DNA from: Oscillospiraceae bacterium
Lineage (GTDB): Bacteria; Bacillota; Clostridia; Oscillospirales; Ruminococcaceae
Reading direction: 5' to 3'
Assembly: GCA_017461565.1 (NCBI GenBank)
Contig: JAFTXQ010000010.1
Span: 1-64,000 of the forward strand
Length of the DNA stretch: 64,000 nucleotides
How positions within the stretch are numbered: the stretch's first letter is position 1; each line of letters begins with the position of its first letter. Below the pieces are notes generated by a model. That model was not told where the DNA came from, ran no database searches, and was given only the letters and a program-made list of their open reading frames with translations. Shown here in pieces: positions 42,953 to 51,195 of this stretch. Made by a program: the position numbers and the translations under genes.

Positions 42953-44817
42953 AGACACAGATCAAAAACCTCGGTTTTGCACTGGCTCTTACTGTAGCCG
43001 TGATATTGCTGGAGCTTTTCATGTATTACAGCACCGTTTGCAGTGCGCCGATGATACAAAGCAGTGACATCTACGGAACGAGCAGCATCTCGGATATGAC
43101 CTCAATAAGGAACAGACAGCGGATGATATCTCAGCTGACAGGAGACACAAAAGCTGACAAAGCAAAGCTTGAAGCCTATGCTCTCACACTGGACGAGTAT
43201 CTCAATGCCGCAAACTTCATACTGAAAAAGGATTATCATTTACTCGGAAGATGGTATGATATCCCGATTGAAGACCGTAAAGCCCATGTCGAAAAGGTTT
43301 ATCAGAAATGCCTTGCGGAATATTCCTCGGATGAAAGCACCCTTATTGATAAGCTAAGCGGCGAGATATCCGACATATACAAGGTCACATCATATATCGA
43401 CTATATCGAGAACTACGGCCAATACGTTTCAGAAATAGCACAACAATCGGAATTCCTTACCGATATATCCATTTACAAGGACGACAGCGGCATCGTAGGA
43501 AACATAGTAAAGACCCAGAAGGATTTCTACGGTCTTTCCGAAATAACGCTGACGCCTGTGGTTGCGGATGGATACTATTCTTTCATCGGCTTCCGTGTTG
43601 CAGATCTCCTGGCGGTGCTTGTCTCGATATTGTCGCTGCTTGCGATAAAGGGCGGCACTGTGCAGCGGCGAAGGGTATTGCTTGCCCCTGCACTTATCTG
43701 TCTGATAGGCACTGCCGCAATATATGTGGGAAACTATATACTGACGGACGTCTTTATCGGTCTCCCCCCTGCCGATATCAACGTGCAATCAATGGAAGGC
43801 TTTAAAAGCTGCCCTTATGTCATCAATGCAGGTATATTTGCGCTATGCACGGTGCTGATGAAGCTTGCCGGCTGTCTTGTGATAATGTTCACATCAGCGC
43901 TGATAATATCGCTCAGCGGCAGAAAACGCATTGCTGCGGTAGCTGTATCCACTGCGGTGATAGCAGCGGAGGCAGTATTTGCTTTTGTCCCAGATGCTCC
44001 CCTTTTGCTCAAAGAGATCAATATTTTTTCGTTTTTCACATTTGAAAGATTCTTTATTCGTTATCTCAACTTTGACATATTCGGGATAACAGTGTCAAGA
44101 TTGCCTGTATTTGTCGGGGCTGCGGTTATCATCCTGCTGCTGACAGCTCTCGCTGCGTCAAGGAGCATATCTTCACGTGAGGCGAAGCGCATACGTGAAA
44201 CGGAGCAGCATTATTATGACGAGATAAACCGTCGCTACCTTGAAAGCCGCAGGATACGACACGACATCAACAATCACCTGCTGGCGATAAGTGCTCTTAT
44301 TGAAACGGGCAGCATAGAACAGGCAAAGCGGTATATCAGTGAGGTATCGGAGCAGACAGAACTTGCCGCTATGCCAGCCAAAACAGGTTCGGACGTACTG
44401 GACGCACTACTGTTCAAAAAGACGGAGCAGGCGGCGGAAAAGGGCGTTACACTCGCATTTGAGGTGAACTGTCCCGTAAATGACAGCGGAATATCCGACT
44501 ACGACCTTTGTGCGGTATTCGGAAACATCATAGACAATGCGCTAGAGGCTGTAAGAACAGGCGACCTTATCACAGTTAATATCGGAAATCAGATGGATAT
44601 GCTGTACATCTCATGCGAAAATCCTTATTACACAGAGCTGAAAAAACGTGGTGACAGGCTGCTGACAACAAAGGCGGACTTTATTTCCCACGGTCTGGGT
44701 ATCTCAAGGGTAAGAGAGACCGCAGAGCGCTGCGGCGGCGATGTCAACATCACCGCAGATAACGATACTTTCCTTATCGAGATACTTATGAACAACAAGA
44801 AAAGAAGCAGGAAGTGA
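42949..44817 (+). CDS. GHKL histidine kinase with an ABC-permease-like sensor domain
   Basis: Of 622 residues. One membrane span at 9-29, an outside domain of about 180 residues, six or so further spans (about 213-400), then the catalytic part: phospho-acceptor His438 in 'RRIRHDINNH', the N-box 'NIIDNALEAV' and the 'SHGLGISRV' G-box. This is the AgrC/ComD-like class that pairs with LytTR regulators. Residues about 155-237 resemble residues 51-133 of the ABC permease at the end of the locus ('Y..F...I', 'NI.KT..D...L', 'G....DLL'). The start at 42949 overlaps the regulator by ATGA. Confidence 0.9.
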   Translation: MKTQIKNLGFALALTVAVILLELFMYYSTVCSAPMIQSSDIYGTSSISDMTSIRNRQRMISQLTGDTKADKAKLEAYALTLDEYLNAANFILKKDYHLLGRWYDIPIEDRKAHVEKVYQKCLAEYSSDESTLIDKLSGEISDIYKVTSYIDYIENYGQYVSEIAQQSEFLTDISIYKDDSGIVGNIVKTQKDFYGLSEITLTPVVADGYYSFIGFRVADLLAVLVSILSLLAIKGGTVQRRRVLLAPALICLIGTAAIYVGNYILTDVFIGLPPADINVQSMEGFKSCPYVINAGIFALCTVLMKLAGCLVIMFTSALIISLSGRKRIAAVAVSTAVIAAEAVFAFVPDAPLLLKEINIFSFFTFERFFIRYLNFDIFGITVSRLPVFVGAAVIILLLTALAASRSISSREAKRIRETEQHYYDEINRRYLESRRIRHDINNHLLAISALIETGSIEQAKRYISEVSEQTELAAMPAKTGSDVLDALLFKKTEQAAEKGVTLAFEVNCPVNDSGISDYDLCAVFGNIIDNALEAVRTGDLITVNIGNQMDMLYISCENPYYTELKKRGDRLLTTKADFISHGLGISRVRETAERCGGDVNITADNDTFLIEILMNNKKRSRK

Positions 44818-44866
44818 ATACGCTCCGACCATTATCTGCAAATACAAGCAACGTTATACTTCTAAG

Positions 44867-45060
44867 CGATTTCACACGGTTTCTGAAAGAAATCGCCGTC
44901 TTTAGTGAGATCAACACTTTAAGTACGGCATTGTTTTGTGGTTTCGGAACGAAATCACGGTCGCTCCGACCGTGAAACAAAACAATGCAAATTTTGCTCC
45001 GCAAAATTTACCGCTTCTGCACGAAAATCGACCGCTTCTACATAAGCGGTTGATTTTTTT
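44867..45060 (+). repeat. Hairpin array and terminator after the kinase gene
   Basis: The 307-base gap between kinase and lipoprotein genes has no gene. It holds GCGATTTC/GAAATCGC (44867-44894), a branched element with a 12-bp outer stem GCATTGTTTTGT (44928-44939) / ACAAAACAATGC (44977-44988) enclosing GTTTC/GAAA and ACGGTCG-ctc-CGACCGT, then AAATTTTGCTCCGCAAAATTT, and finally ACCGCTT/AAGCGGT with a T-run (45031-45060), a good terminator. Two hairpins share a GCTCCG centre. Confidence 0.7.
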
Positions 45061-45078
45061 TGCAGTGTTTGATAAAAT
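45050..45078 (+). promoter_or_regulatory. Promoter of the lipoprotein-ABC operon
   Basis: TTGATT (45050-45055), 17 bases, TAAAAT (45073-45078). Its -35 overlaps the T-run of the preceding terminator. Confidence 0.6.
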
Positions 45079-45124
45079 GCAGAAAAGGGGACACTATGTC
45101 CAATGCACATTCAGGAGGTTAATT

Positions 45125-46450
45125 ATGAGAAAGCTTTTATCAGCCATTTTATGCGGCACTATTATACTGGGAATGTCGGGCTGCTCCGACCGCTCCGAAA
45201 AATATCAGGACTGTGAGCCGGGCAACCGCTATATAATGCTTGACGGCGTTATGGAGACCGAAAACGGCTATTACGCACGCAGAAGAAACCACATGGGGAA
45301 TATGCTGGAGCTTTGCTATTACGATAAGGAGTCGGAAAAGGCCATCTACCTTTGCAGCAAGCCCGAGTGCAGCCATGACGGCGGCGAATTCTGCACCGCC
45401 ACCGACAAGGATATAGAGCCCGACCACATCACCATGAGCGACGGCTACGTCTACATTTCGGGCACGGAATACTCAAAAGCGGACGAAACGCTGTCCTGGA
45501 AGCTGTATCGTGCAAATTCAGATGGTACTGAGTTCACCGAAGTATGCACCTATCAGAAACAGAAGAATCTCGAAAATGTAGGACGTGCCGTGACGTCTAC
45601 ATATTATATGGACGACCTTATCATACACAGAGGCTATGCGATAGTGCCTTTCTATGATTATGAAAATCCGTCGCTTATGTACGACTGTGTGGCAAACACC
45701 ATGATAATCGACCTTGAAAACGGTCAGTGCAAACGCCTGCCCGCACTCGATTATGATATAACAAAGCTGGAGCATGGTCAGCTCGGATATTATGTCGAGG
45801 GCGACTATCTCTATTATTACATTGAGCCGCCTACCTATATCAACACAAGGCATCTTTACCGCTACAACCTTGTCACAGGTGAAACAGAGCGCATTGAGAC
45901 AAACACACGCCTCTGGTCTTTCGTAGTGCTGAACGACGTGGTATATTACATCACTGTACCCACCGAGGAGCAGAACTACATCCCCTTTTACGCTTATGAC
46001 ATTGCCACGGGCGAGGAAAAGGACCTGTCTGCAAAGCTGTCCCCCTACAACAGCGGCGAACGTGAACCACACCTGAACTCAAACCTGGTATGCGACGGCA
46101 AATATGTTTACTTTATGAGCCCGTTCTATAACGGCAAATGGGGTCAGTTTTACTTTATGATGTCTGAGGACATGGAGACACAGGTACATTTTGAAGCTCC
46201 TAAGGAGATGCAGGATTATTATACCGAGCTTAAACTAAGCAACGGCAAGGCGTACTTCGTCGGTGAGGTAACGATCTCAAACGGTGACGCTGCCGAAACG
46301 ATAGAAGATATTATATGGATAACAAGCTCCATAGCATACAGCTGCCCCGTGGAGGATATCGCCGCAGGAAACATCGAATGGACACTGGCATACGACTTTA
46401 CTGAATTTGAAATGTCGCTTCTGGGAGAACGTGCGGATGAAATTATATAA
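45125..46450 (+). CDS. Lipoprotein, first of four tandem paralogs
   Basis: Of 441 residues, function unknown. A lipoprotein signal with lipobox 'GMSGC' (Cys20) is followed by a repetitive all-beta region that reads like a propeller ('GDYLYYYIEPPTYINTRHLY', 'DGKYVYFMSP'). Near residue 85 is the family hallmark 'LCSKPECSHDGGEFC', with three Cys and a His in fixed spacing that could bind metal or form disulfides. Near the C-terminus is 'SCPVEDIAAGN.EW'. It has AGGAGG at the start and overlaps the next gene by 14 bases. Confidence 0.85.
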   Translation: MRKLLSAILCGTIILGMSGCSDRSEKYQDCEPGNRYIMLDGVMETENGYYARRRNHMGNMLELCYYDKESEKAIYLCSKPECSHDGGEFCTATDKDIEPDHITMSDGYVYISGTEYSKADETLSWKLYRANSDGTEFTEVCTYQKQKNLENVGRAVTSTYYMDDLIIHRGYAIVPFYDYENPSLMYDCVANTMIIDLENGQCKRLPALDYDITKLEHGQLGYYVEGDYLYYYIEPPTYINTRHLYRYNLVTGETERIETNTRLWSFVVLNDVVYYITVPTEEQNYIPFYAYDIATGEEKDLSAKLSPYNSGEREPHLNSNLVCDGKYVYFMSPFYNGKWGQFYFMMSEDMETQVHFEAPKEMQDYYTELKLSNGKAYFVGEVTISNGDAAETIEDIIWITSSIAYSCPVEDIAAGNIEWTLAYDFTEFEMSLLGERADEII

Positions 46451-47747
46451 GCTTTTCGCACTGGCTTCGGCAGCCGCTGTCACGCTTTCGATGGCAGGCT
46501 GCTTGGACCGCTCAGAGAAATATCAGGACTATGAGCCCGGCAACCGCCGTGCAGAACTCAACCCTGTCATGGAGACCGACAAGGGCTATTATGCGAAGCG
46601 CAGAGACACAAGCGGAGAAAACATGCTGGAGATCTGCTATTACGACAAGGAATCAGGCAAGGCTATCTACCTTTGCAGCAAGCCTGAATGCAGCCATGAC
46701 GGCGGAGAATTCTGCGCCGCCACACATAAGGACATAAACGCCGTCGATATCACCATGAGCGACGGATACATATACATTAAGGGCGCAGAAATTTCCGAGG
46801 AAGAGGATATGCTGACGTGGAAGCTGTACCGTGCAAACGCAGACGGTACGGAGTTCACCGAGGTATGCTCATATCAGAAGCTGAAAACTATCTTCAGCGG
46901 CAGAGGTCCTATGAATTACAGTAACGATCTTATCGTACACAGGGGCTATGCGATAGTAGAATTCAACGATCATGAACTTTCCTCGCCGCTCTATGACTAT
47001 ATGCCAAACATCATGATGATCGACCTTGAAAGCGGTCACTATAAAACTCTGCCCACAGCGGACTATGATCTGACAAAGACGCAGAGGGGGCGTGGCGGAT
47101 TATATATTGAGGACGATTATTTATACTATTACATTGAGCCTCAGAGCTACACTAACACAAAGTATCTTTACCGCTATAACCTTGTCACAGGCGAAACGGA
47201 ACGAATAGGCACAAACACACGCCTTCACGATTTTGTAGTGATGGACGGCGTGGTATATTATACTACCGTCCCGACCGACGAGCAGGAATATGTCCCCTTT
47301 TACGCTTATGACACCGCAACGGGCGAAGAAACAGACCTGTCGCAGAACCTCAATTCGGCGTTCGGCGCAGAACACCACAATGTAAGCCTGATGTGTGACG
47401 GCAGATATATCTATTTTGTGACTTCTATCTACAATGGCGAGCGTGGACAGACATTCCTTATGCTGTCGGAGGACATGAAAAGACTGATACCCATTGAACC
47501 GCCGCAGGAGATCAGGGAATATGGTACGGAGCTTAAGCTAAGCAACGGAAAGGCATATTTTGTTGCCGGAATAAGATACAGAAATGATGCGGTCAGCCTT
47601 ATCGAACTCGGTTGGGAAACAAACACACTGGCATACTGCTGCCCCGTTGAGGATATCGCCGCAGGAAACCCCGAATGGACACTGGCGTACGACTTCACCG
47701 AATTTGAAGAGTCGCTTATGGAGGATATCAAGGATGAAACTGAATAA
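46437..47747 (+). CDS. Lipoprotein, second of four tandem paralogs
   Basis: Of 436 residues. Lipobox 'SMAGC' (Cys22) and the start 'RSEKYQDYEPGNRR' show it to be the closest relative of the first copy. The hallmark reads 'LCSKPECSHDGGEFC' again and the C-terminal motif 'CCPVEDIAAGN'. The mature part has the same strand repeats with 'DDYLYYYIEPQSYTNTKYLY' in the middle. I chose the ATG at 46437, inside the end of the first gene, since a lipoprotein signal begins there and GGGAG lies upstream. It overlaps the third gene by 14 bases as well. Confidence 0.85.
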   Translation: MKLYKLFALASAAAVTLSMAGCLDRSEKYQDYEPGNRRAELNPVMETDKGYYAKRRDTSGENMLEICYYDKESGKAIYLCSKPECSHDGGEFCAATHKDINAVDITMSDGYIYIKGAEISEEEDMLTWKLYRANADGTEFTEVCSYQKLKTIFSGRGPMNYSNDLIVHRGYAIVEFNDHELSSPLYDYMPNIMMIDLESGHYKTLPTADYDLTKTQRGRGGLYIEDDYLYYYIEPQSYTNTKYLYRYNLVTGETERIGTNTRLHDFVVMDGVVYYTTVPTDEQEYVPFYAYDTATGEETDLSQNLNSAFGAEHHNVSLMCDGRYIYFVTSIYNGERGQTFLMLSEDMKRLIPIEPPQEIREYGTELKLSNGKAYFVAGIRYRNDAVSLIELGWETNTLAYCCPVEDIAAGNPEWTLAYDFTEFEESLMEDIKDETE

Positions 47748-49014
47748 GCTTTTCGCTCTGGCTTCGGCAGCCGCTGTCACGCTTGCGATGGCTGGCTGCT
47801 CGGACAAGGTGATATACACGGAGTTTCAGCAGGGCAACCGCTACTCATTCCCTGCTATGGAAACAGAGAATGGTTTTTACAGCGGCGGCGCATGGACAAG
47901 CTGGCTCAACGTGCGCTACTACGACAAAGAAACGGGAAAGTGCATATATCTGTGCAACCGCCCCGAATGTACCCATGACGGAAAGGACGATTTCTGCACC
48001 GCTACCAATTACAGGATCATTAAGACCAGTATGGTGATGAGCGGAAACTATATATACTTCTCGGGATACAAGACAAGCGAGGACTATAAGGAACATTCCT
48101 ACGGCGTGTGGAGGCTCGCCCTTGACGGCACGGAGCTTACGCAGATATGCTCGTTCCAGAATGTAAAAAACAGCGGAGGTCATGCAAACTTCGACGACTA
48201 TATGATAGTCCACAAAAACTATGCGGTCGTGCCGTTTGCAGATTACAGCGTGCAGACGCTGACAGAGGACGCAGTAATGAACACGCTGATAGTCGACCTT
48301 AAAACAGGGCAATACAAGCAGCTGCCCGCCGAGGGCTACACCCTTACGGATATACAGGGCGGACAAGGCGAATACTGTGCCGAGGGCGACTGGCTGTACT
48401 ATGTCGTAGAGCCAAAAGACTACCTGCTTACAAAGCACCTGTACCGATACAATTTCGTTACAGGCGAAACCGAACGCCTTGAGGATGTTCCGGGACGTAT
48501 CACCGATTTTGAAGTGATCGATGGAAAGATATACTACACAAAGCCCTTCCTTAACGATACGCCGTCACAGCTATGCGTTTACGATATCGAAACAAAACAG
48601 ACCACCGACCTTTCGCAGGAGCTTATGTTTGACGGAGATACGCTTACCAATGCGCAGATGATCACCGACGGACAGTATATGTATATCCACGACAGCCCAC
48701 TGTATTATCTCGGCAAGGACTATCACCCAAAGCACCCCGACAGATGTCTTGTGACAGATATGCAGGGCAAGGTGCTGGCAGACTTTACTCTCCCTGAAGA
48801 GTATAACATCCACCTGATCGAGCCGATGGTGTCGGACGGTAAGCTTTATCTCTACCTCAACGAGCGCTACGGTGGCGACAGTGAAATAATGGACTCGATC
48901 AACTCAAACGCAATATGCTGTCCTGTTGAGGATATACTTGCAGGAAACATAAAGTGGACAGAGCCTTATTACTTCGGCATGGAGATGGAGTTTTACAAGG
49001 AGGATGAGTATTGA
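47734..49014 (+). CDS. Lipoprotein, third of four tandem paralogs
   Basis: Of 426 residues. Its signal peptide is almost identical to that of the second copy ('KLFALASAAAVTLAMAGC', Cys22), while the mature part has diverged more. The hallmark is 'LCNRPECTHDGKDDFC', one residue longer, and the end motif is 'CCPVEDILAGNIKW'. The near-identical signals point to a recent duplication or gene conversion of the 5' end. It shares one base (TGATG) with the fourth gene. An outer-surface binding or sensor role is inferred. Confidence 0.83.
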   Translation: MKLNKLFALASAAAVTLAMAGCSDKVIYTEFQQGNRYSFPAMETENGFYSGGAWTSWLNVRYYDKETGKCIYLCNRPECTHDGKDDFCTATNYRIIKTSMVMSGNYIYFSGYKTSEDYKEHSYGVWRLALDGTELTQICSFQNVKNSGGHANFDDYMIVHKNYAVVPFADYSVQTLTEDAVMNTLIVDLKTGQYKQLPAEGYTLTDIQGGQGEYCAEGDWLYYVVEPKDYLLTKHLYRYNFVTGETERLEDVPGRITDFEVIDGKIYYTKPFLNDTPSQLCVYDIETKQTTDLSQELMFDGDTLTNAQMITDGQYMYIHDSPLYYLGKDYHPKHPDRCLVTDMQGKVLADFTLPEEYNIHLIEPMVSDGKLYLYLNERYGGDSEIMDSINSNAICCPVEDILAGNIKWTEPYYFGMEMEFYKEDEY

Positions 49015-50342
49015 TGAGGATGAGCAGAACTCTTGCTATGCTGACAGCGGCGTGCGCCGTATTGTCGCTGTCGGGCTGCACAGGAAGCGATAAAGCTTAC
49101 GGCGGCAGCGACTTCGTGGGAGGAAACCCCGCTTACTCGATGTGTCAGGTGATGGAAACGGAAAACGGGTACTACAACACCGCCATGGGACTTGCCTACT
49201 ACGACAAGGCGACGGGCAAGGCGCTGTATCTCTGCAGCAAGCCCGAGTGCACCCACGACGGCAGCGACTTCTGCACTGCCACCTTCGGAGATATGTACAT
49301 CTCAAGCAGCTATATGTACGGTGACTACATCTACATCAGCGGTGCCGAAATATCCGAGAATGAGGATCTGCAATACAAGCTGCTGCGCGCCAAAAACGAC
49401 GGCACAGAGCTTACCGAGGTGGGAACATTCCAAAAAACAAAGGGCGAGCCGATGTTTTTGGAGCATCGTAACAACAGGCAGTTAGTCATTCACAGGGACT
49501 GGGCGGTGATACCCTTTGACGATTTCGACCTGCCCACACTGATGGAAAACGCAAGCCTGAACACCATGCTTATGAACATTAACACGGGCGAATACAAGCG
49601 CCTGCCCGAGGGCGACTACAAGGTGACGGACACCCAGTACGGGCAAGGCTCCTACTTCCCGTATGAAGATTGGCTGTATTATGTTATAGAGCCGAAAAAC
49701 TACATCAATACAAAGCATCTTTACCGATACAGCTTTGAAACAGGTGTCACCGAAAGGGTGGATATCACACCCCGTCTGACGGATTTCGCCGTGTACGGTG
49801 ACAGTATCTACTACACGATACCTGCCGCTGACAGAGAGCCGTCAAAGCTGTTACGCTATGATATCACAAGCGGTGAAAACACCGACATCTCACAGGGGCT
49901 TACTATAAAAGGAAAGGTGCCTACCGACCTCGGGATAAAATGTGACGGCGAGTATATTCTGATACAAGACGAAGCTCACAAATCCCCCTTTGAGGGCATA
50001 TTTTACGATAGTGAAGAGACGACCTACGCCATAGCTGATATGCAGGGTGAAAAGCTTTGTGAGTTCACCGTCACGCTCGATCAGACCGGCACACATGAAT
50101 TTGAAACAAAGCTTTCAGACGGTAAGATATATTTGTGCTACGAATATGTCATAAAATCTGAAGACGGTATCGAAAGCATATTCAGCGGAATTGAAAACGC
50201 CTTGAGCTGTCCTATAAAGGATATCATTGATGGCAACGACAACTGGACAGAAGCATTCAGCTTTACCGAGGTACATCAGGACCGCATTAACGATGTTCTG
50301 AAACACATTGAACAAATGGAGGAAGAAAATGCTGGAGCTTAA
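49014..50342 (+). CDS. Lipoprotein, fourth of four tandem paralogs
   Basis: Of 442 residues. Signal with lipobox 'SLSGC' (Cys22). The hallmark is 'LCSKPECTHDGSDFC' and the middle motif 'EDWLYYVIEPKNYINTKHLY'. The C-terminus ends in an acidic helix ('DVLKHIEQMEEENAGA'). The start is the ATG at 49014, ten bases after AAGGAGG. It overlaps the ABC ATPase gene by 14 bases, which ties the lipoproteins to the transporter. Confidence 0.83.
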   Translation: MRMSRTLAMLTAACAVLSLSGCTGSDKAYGGSDFVGGNPAYSMCQVMETENGYYNTAMGLAYYDKATGKALYLCSKPECTHDGSDFCTATFGDMYISSSYMYGDYIYISGAEISENEDLQYKLLRAKNDGTELTEVGTFQKTKGEPMFLEHRNNRQLVIHRDWAVIPFDDFDLPTLMENASLNTMLMNINTGEYKRLPEGDYKVTDTQYGQGSYFPYEDWLYYVIEPKNYINTKHLYRYSFETGVTERVDITPRLTDFAVYGDSIYYTIPAADREPSKLLRYDITSGENTDISQGLTIKGKVPTDLGIKCDGEYILIQDEAHKSPFEGIFYDSEETTYAIADMQGEKLCEFTVTLDQTGTHEFETKLSDGKIYLCYEYVIKSEDGIESIFSGIENALSCPIKDIIDGNDNWTEAFSFTEVHQDRINDVLKHIEQMEEENAGA

Positions 50343-51195
50343 AAACCTCACAAAAAAATACGGTGACAACCTTGTACTGAACGACATCAATTTCACGTTC
50401 GACAAGGGCGTTTATGGGCTTCTCGGCGCAAACGGCGCAGGTAAATCCACGCTGATGAATCTCATCACCGACAACATTAAACGCACAGACGGCTCGATAT
50501 TTTACAACGGAACGGATATACTGGAGCTTGGCGCAAAATTCCGCAAAAAAGTCGGTTATACCCCGCAGCTTCAGGGAATGTATGAGGACTTCACCGCCCG
50601 TGCATTTCTGCACTACATAGGAACACTCAAGGGCATGAAATTCTCTGAGTGCAAAGCACAGACCGAGGAATTCCTTGAGGTAGTGGGACTGCTTAAGGTC
50701 GCCCACAAGCGTCTGGGAAGCTTCTCGGGCGGTATGCGTCAGAGAGTGCTTATCGCAGCGGCAATGCTTGACCGACCCGAGATACTGATTCTTGACGAGC
50801 CTACCGCAGGACTAGACCCCGAAGAGCGTATAAGGCTCAGAAACTACATCGCTGATATCTCACGTGACCGCACAATCATACTCGCAACCCACGTTGTAAG
50901 CGACATCGAATCAATAGCAGGAAGCGTTATCATGCTGTGCAAAGGAAAGCCTGCGGCGGTGGGCTCACCTGCGGAGCTTATCGCAGGAGTCAAGGACAAA
51001 GTAAGCGAGTTCTGCGGAAGCTATGAGGAGATCTCTGCCCTGAAGGCTGACTATGGCAAGGGACAGATATATCAGACGGAAAAAGGATATATCCTGCGTA
51101 TCGTTTCGGATGAACGTCCCGAGGGCTTTTCACCCGTCTCGGGAGGAGTGGACCTCGAGGATGTTTACCTGTATTATGCGGAGGGCAGAAAATGA
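50329..51195 (+). CDS. ABC transporter ATP-binding protein
   Basis: Of 288 residues. Walker A 'GANGAGKST' (33-41), Q-loop 'GYTPQLQG', signature 'SFSGGMRQR', Walker B 'ILILDEPTAGLD' and the switch His in 'ATHVVSDIESIAG' are all intact. It is of the ABC-2 exporter type with a C-terminal extension of about 70 residues. It energises the permease encoded next (ATGA overlap). The start at 50329 follows GGAGGAAG. The cargo is not known; peptide or envelope-acting compounds are common for this class. Confidence 0.93.
   Translation: MLELKNLTKKYGDNLVLNDINFTFDKGVYGLLGANGAGKSTLMNLITDNIKRTDGSIFYNGTDILELGAKFRKKVGYTPQLQGMYEDFTARAFLHYIGTLKGMKFSECKAQTEEFLEVVGLLKVAHKRLGSFSGGMRQRVLIAAAMLDRPEILILDEPTAGLDPEERIRLRNYIADISRDRTIILATHVVSDIESIAGSVIMLCKGKPAAVGSPAELIAGVKDKVSEFCGSYEEISALKADYGKGQIYQTEKGYILRIVSDERPEGFSPVSGGVDLEDVYLYYAEGRK

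Noticed and set aside
44820..45124. Coding extension of the first lipoprotein back to 44936
   Set aside because: The frame is open but covers hairpins, terminator and promoter; the lipoprotein signal and AGGAGG place the start at 45125.
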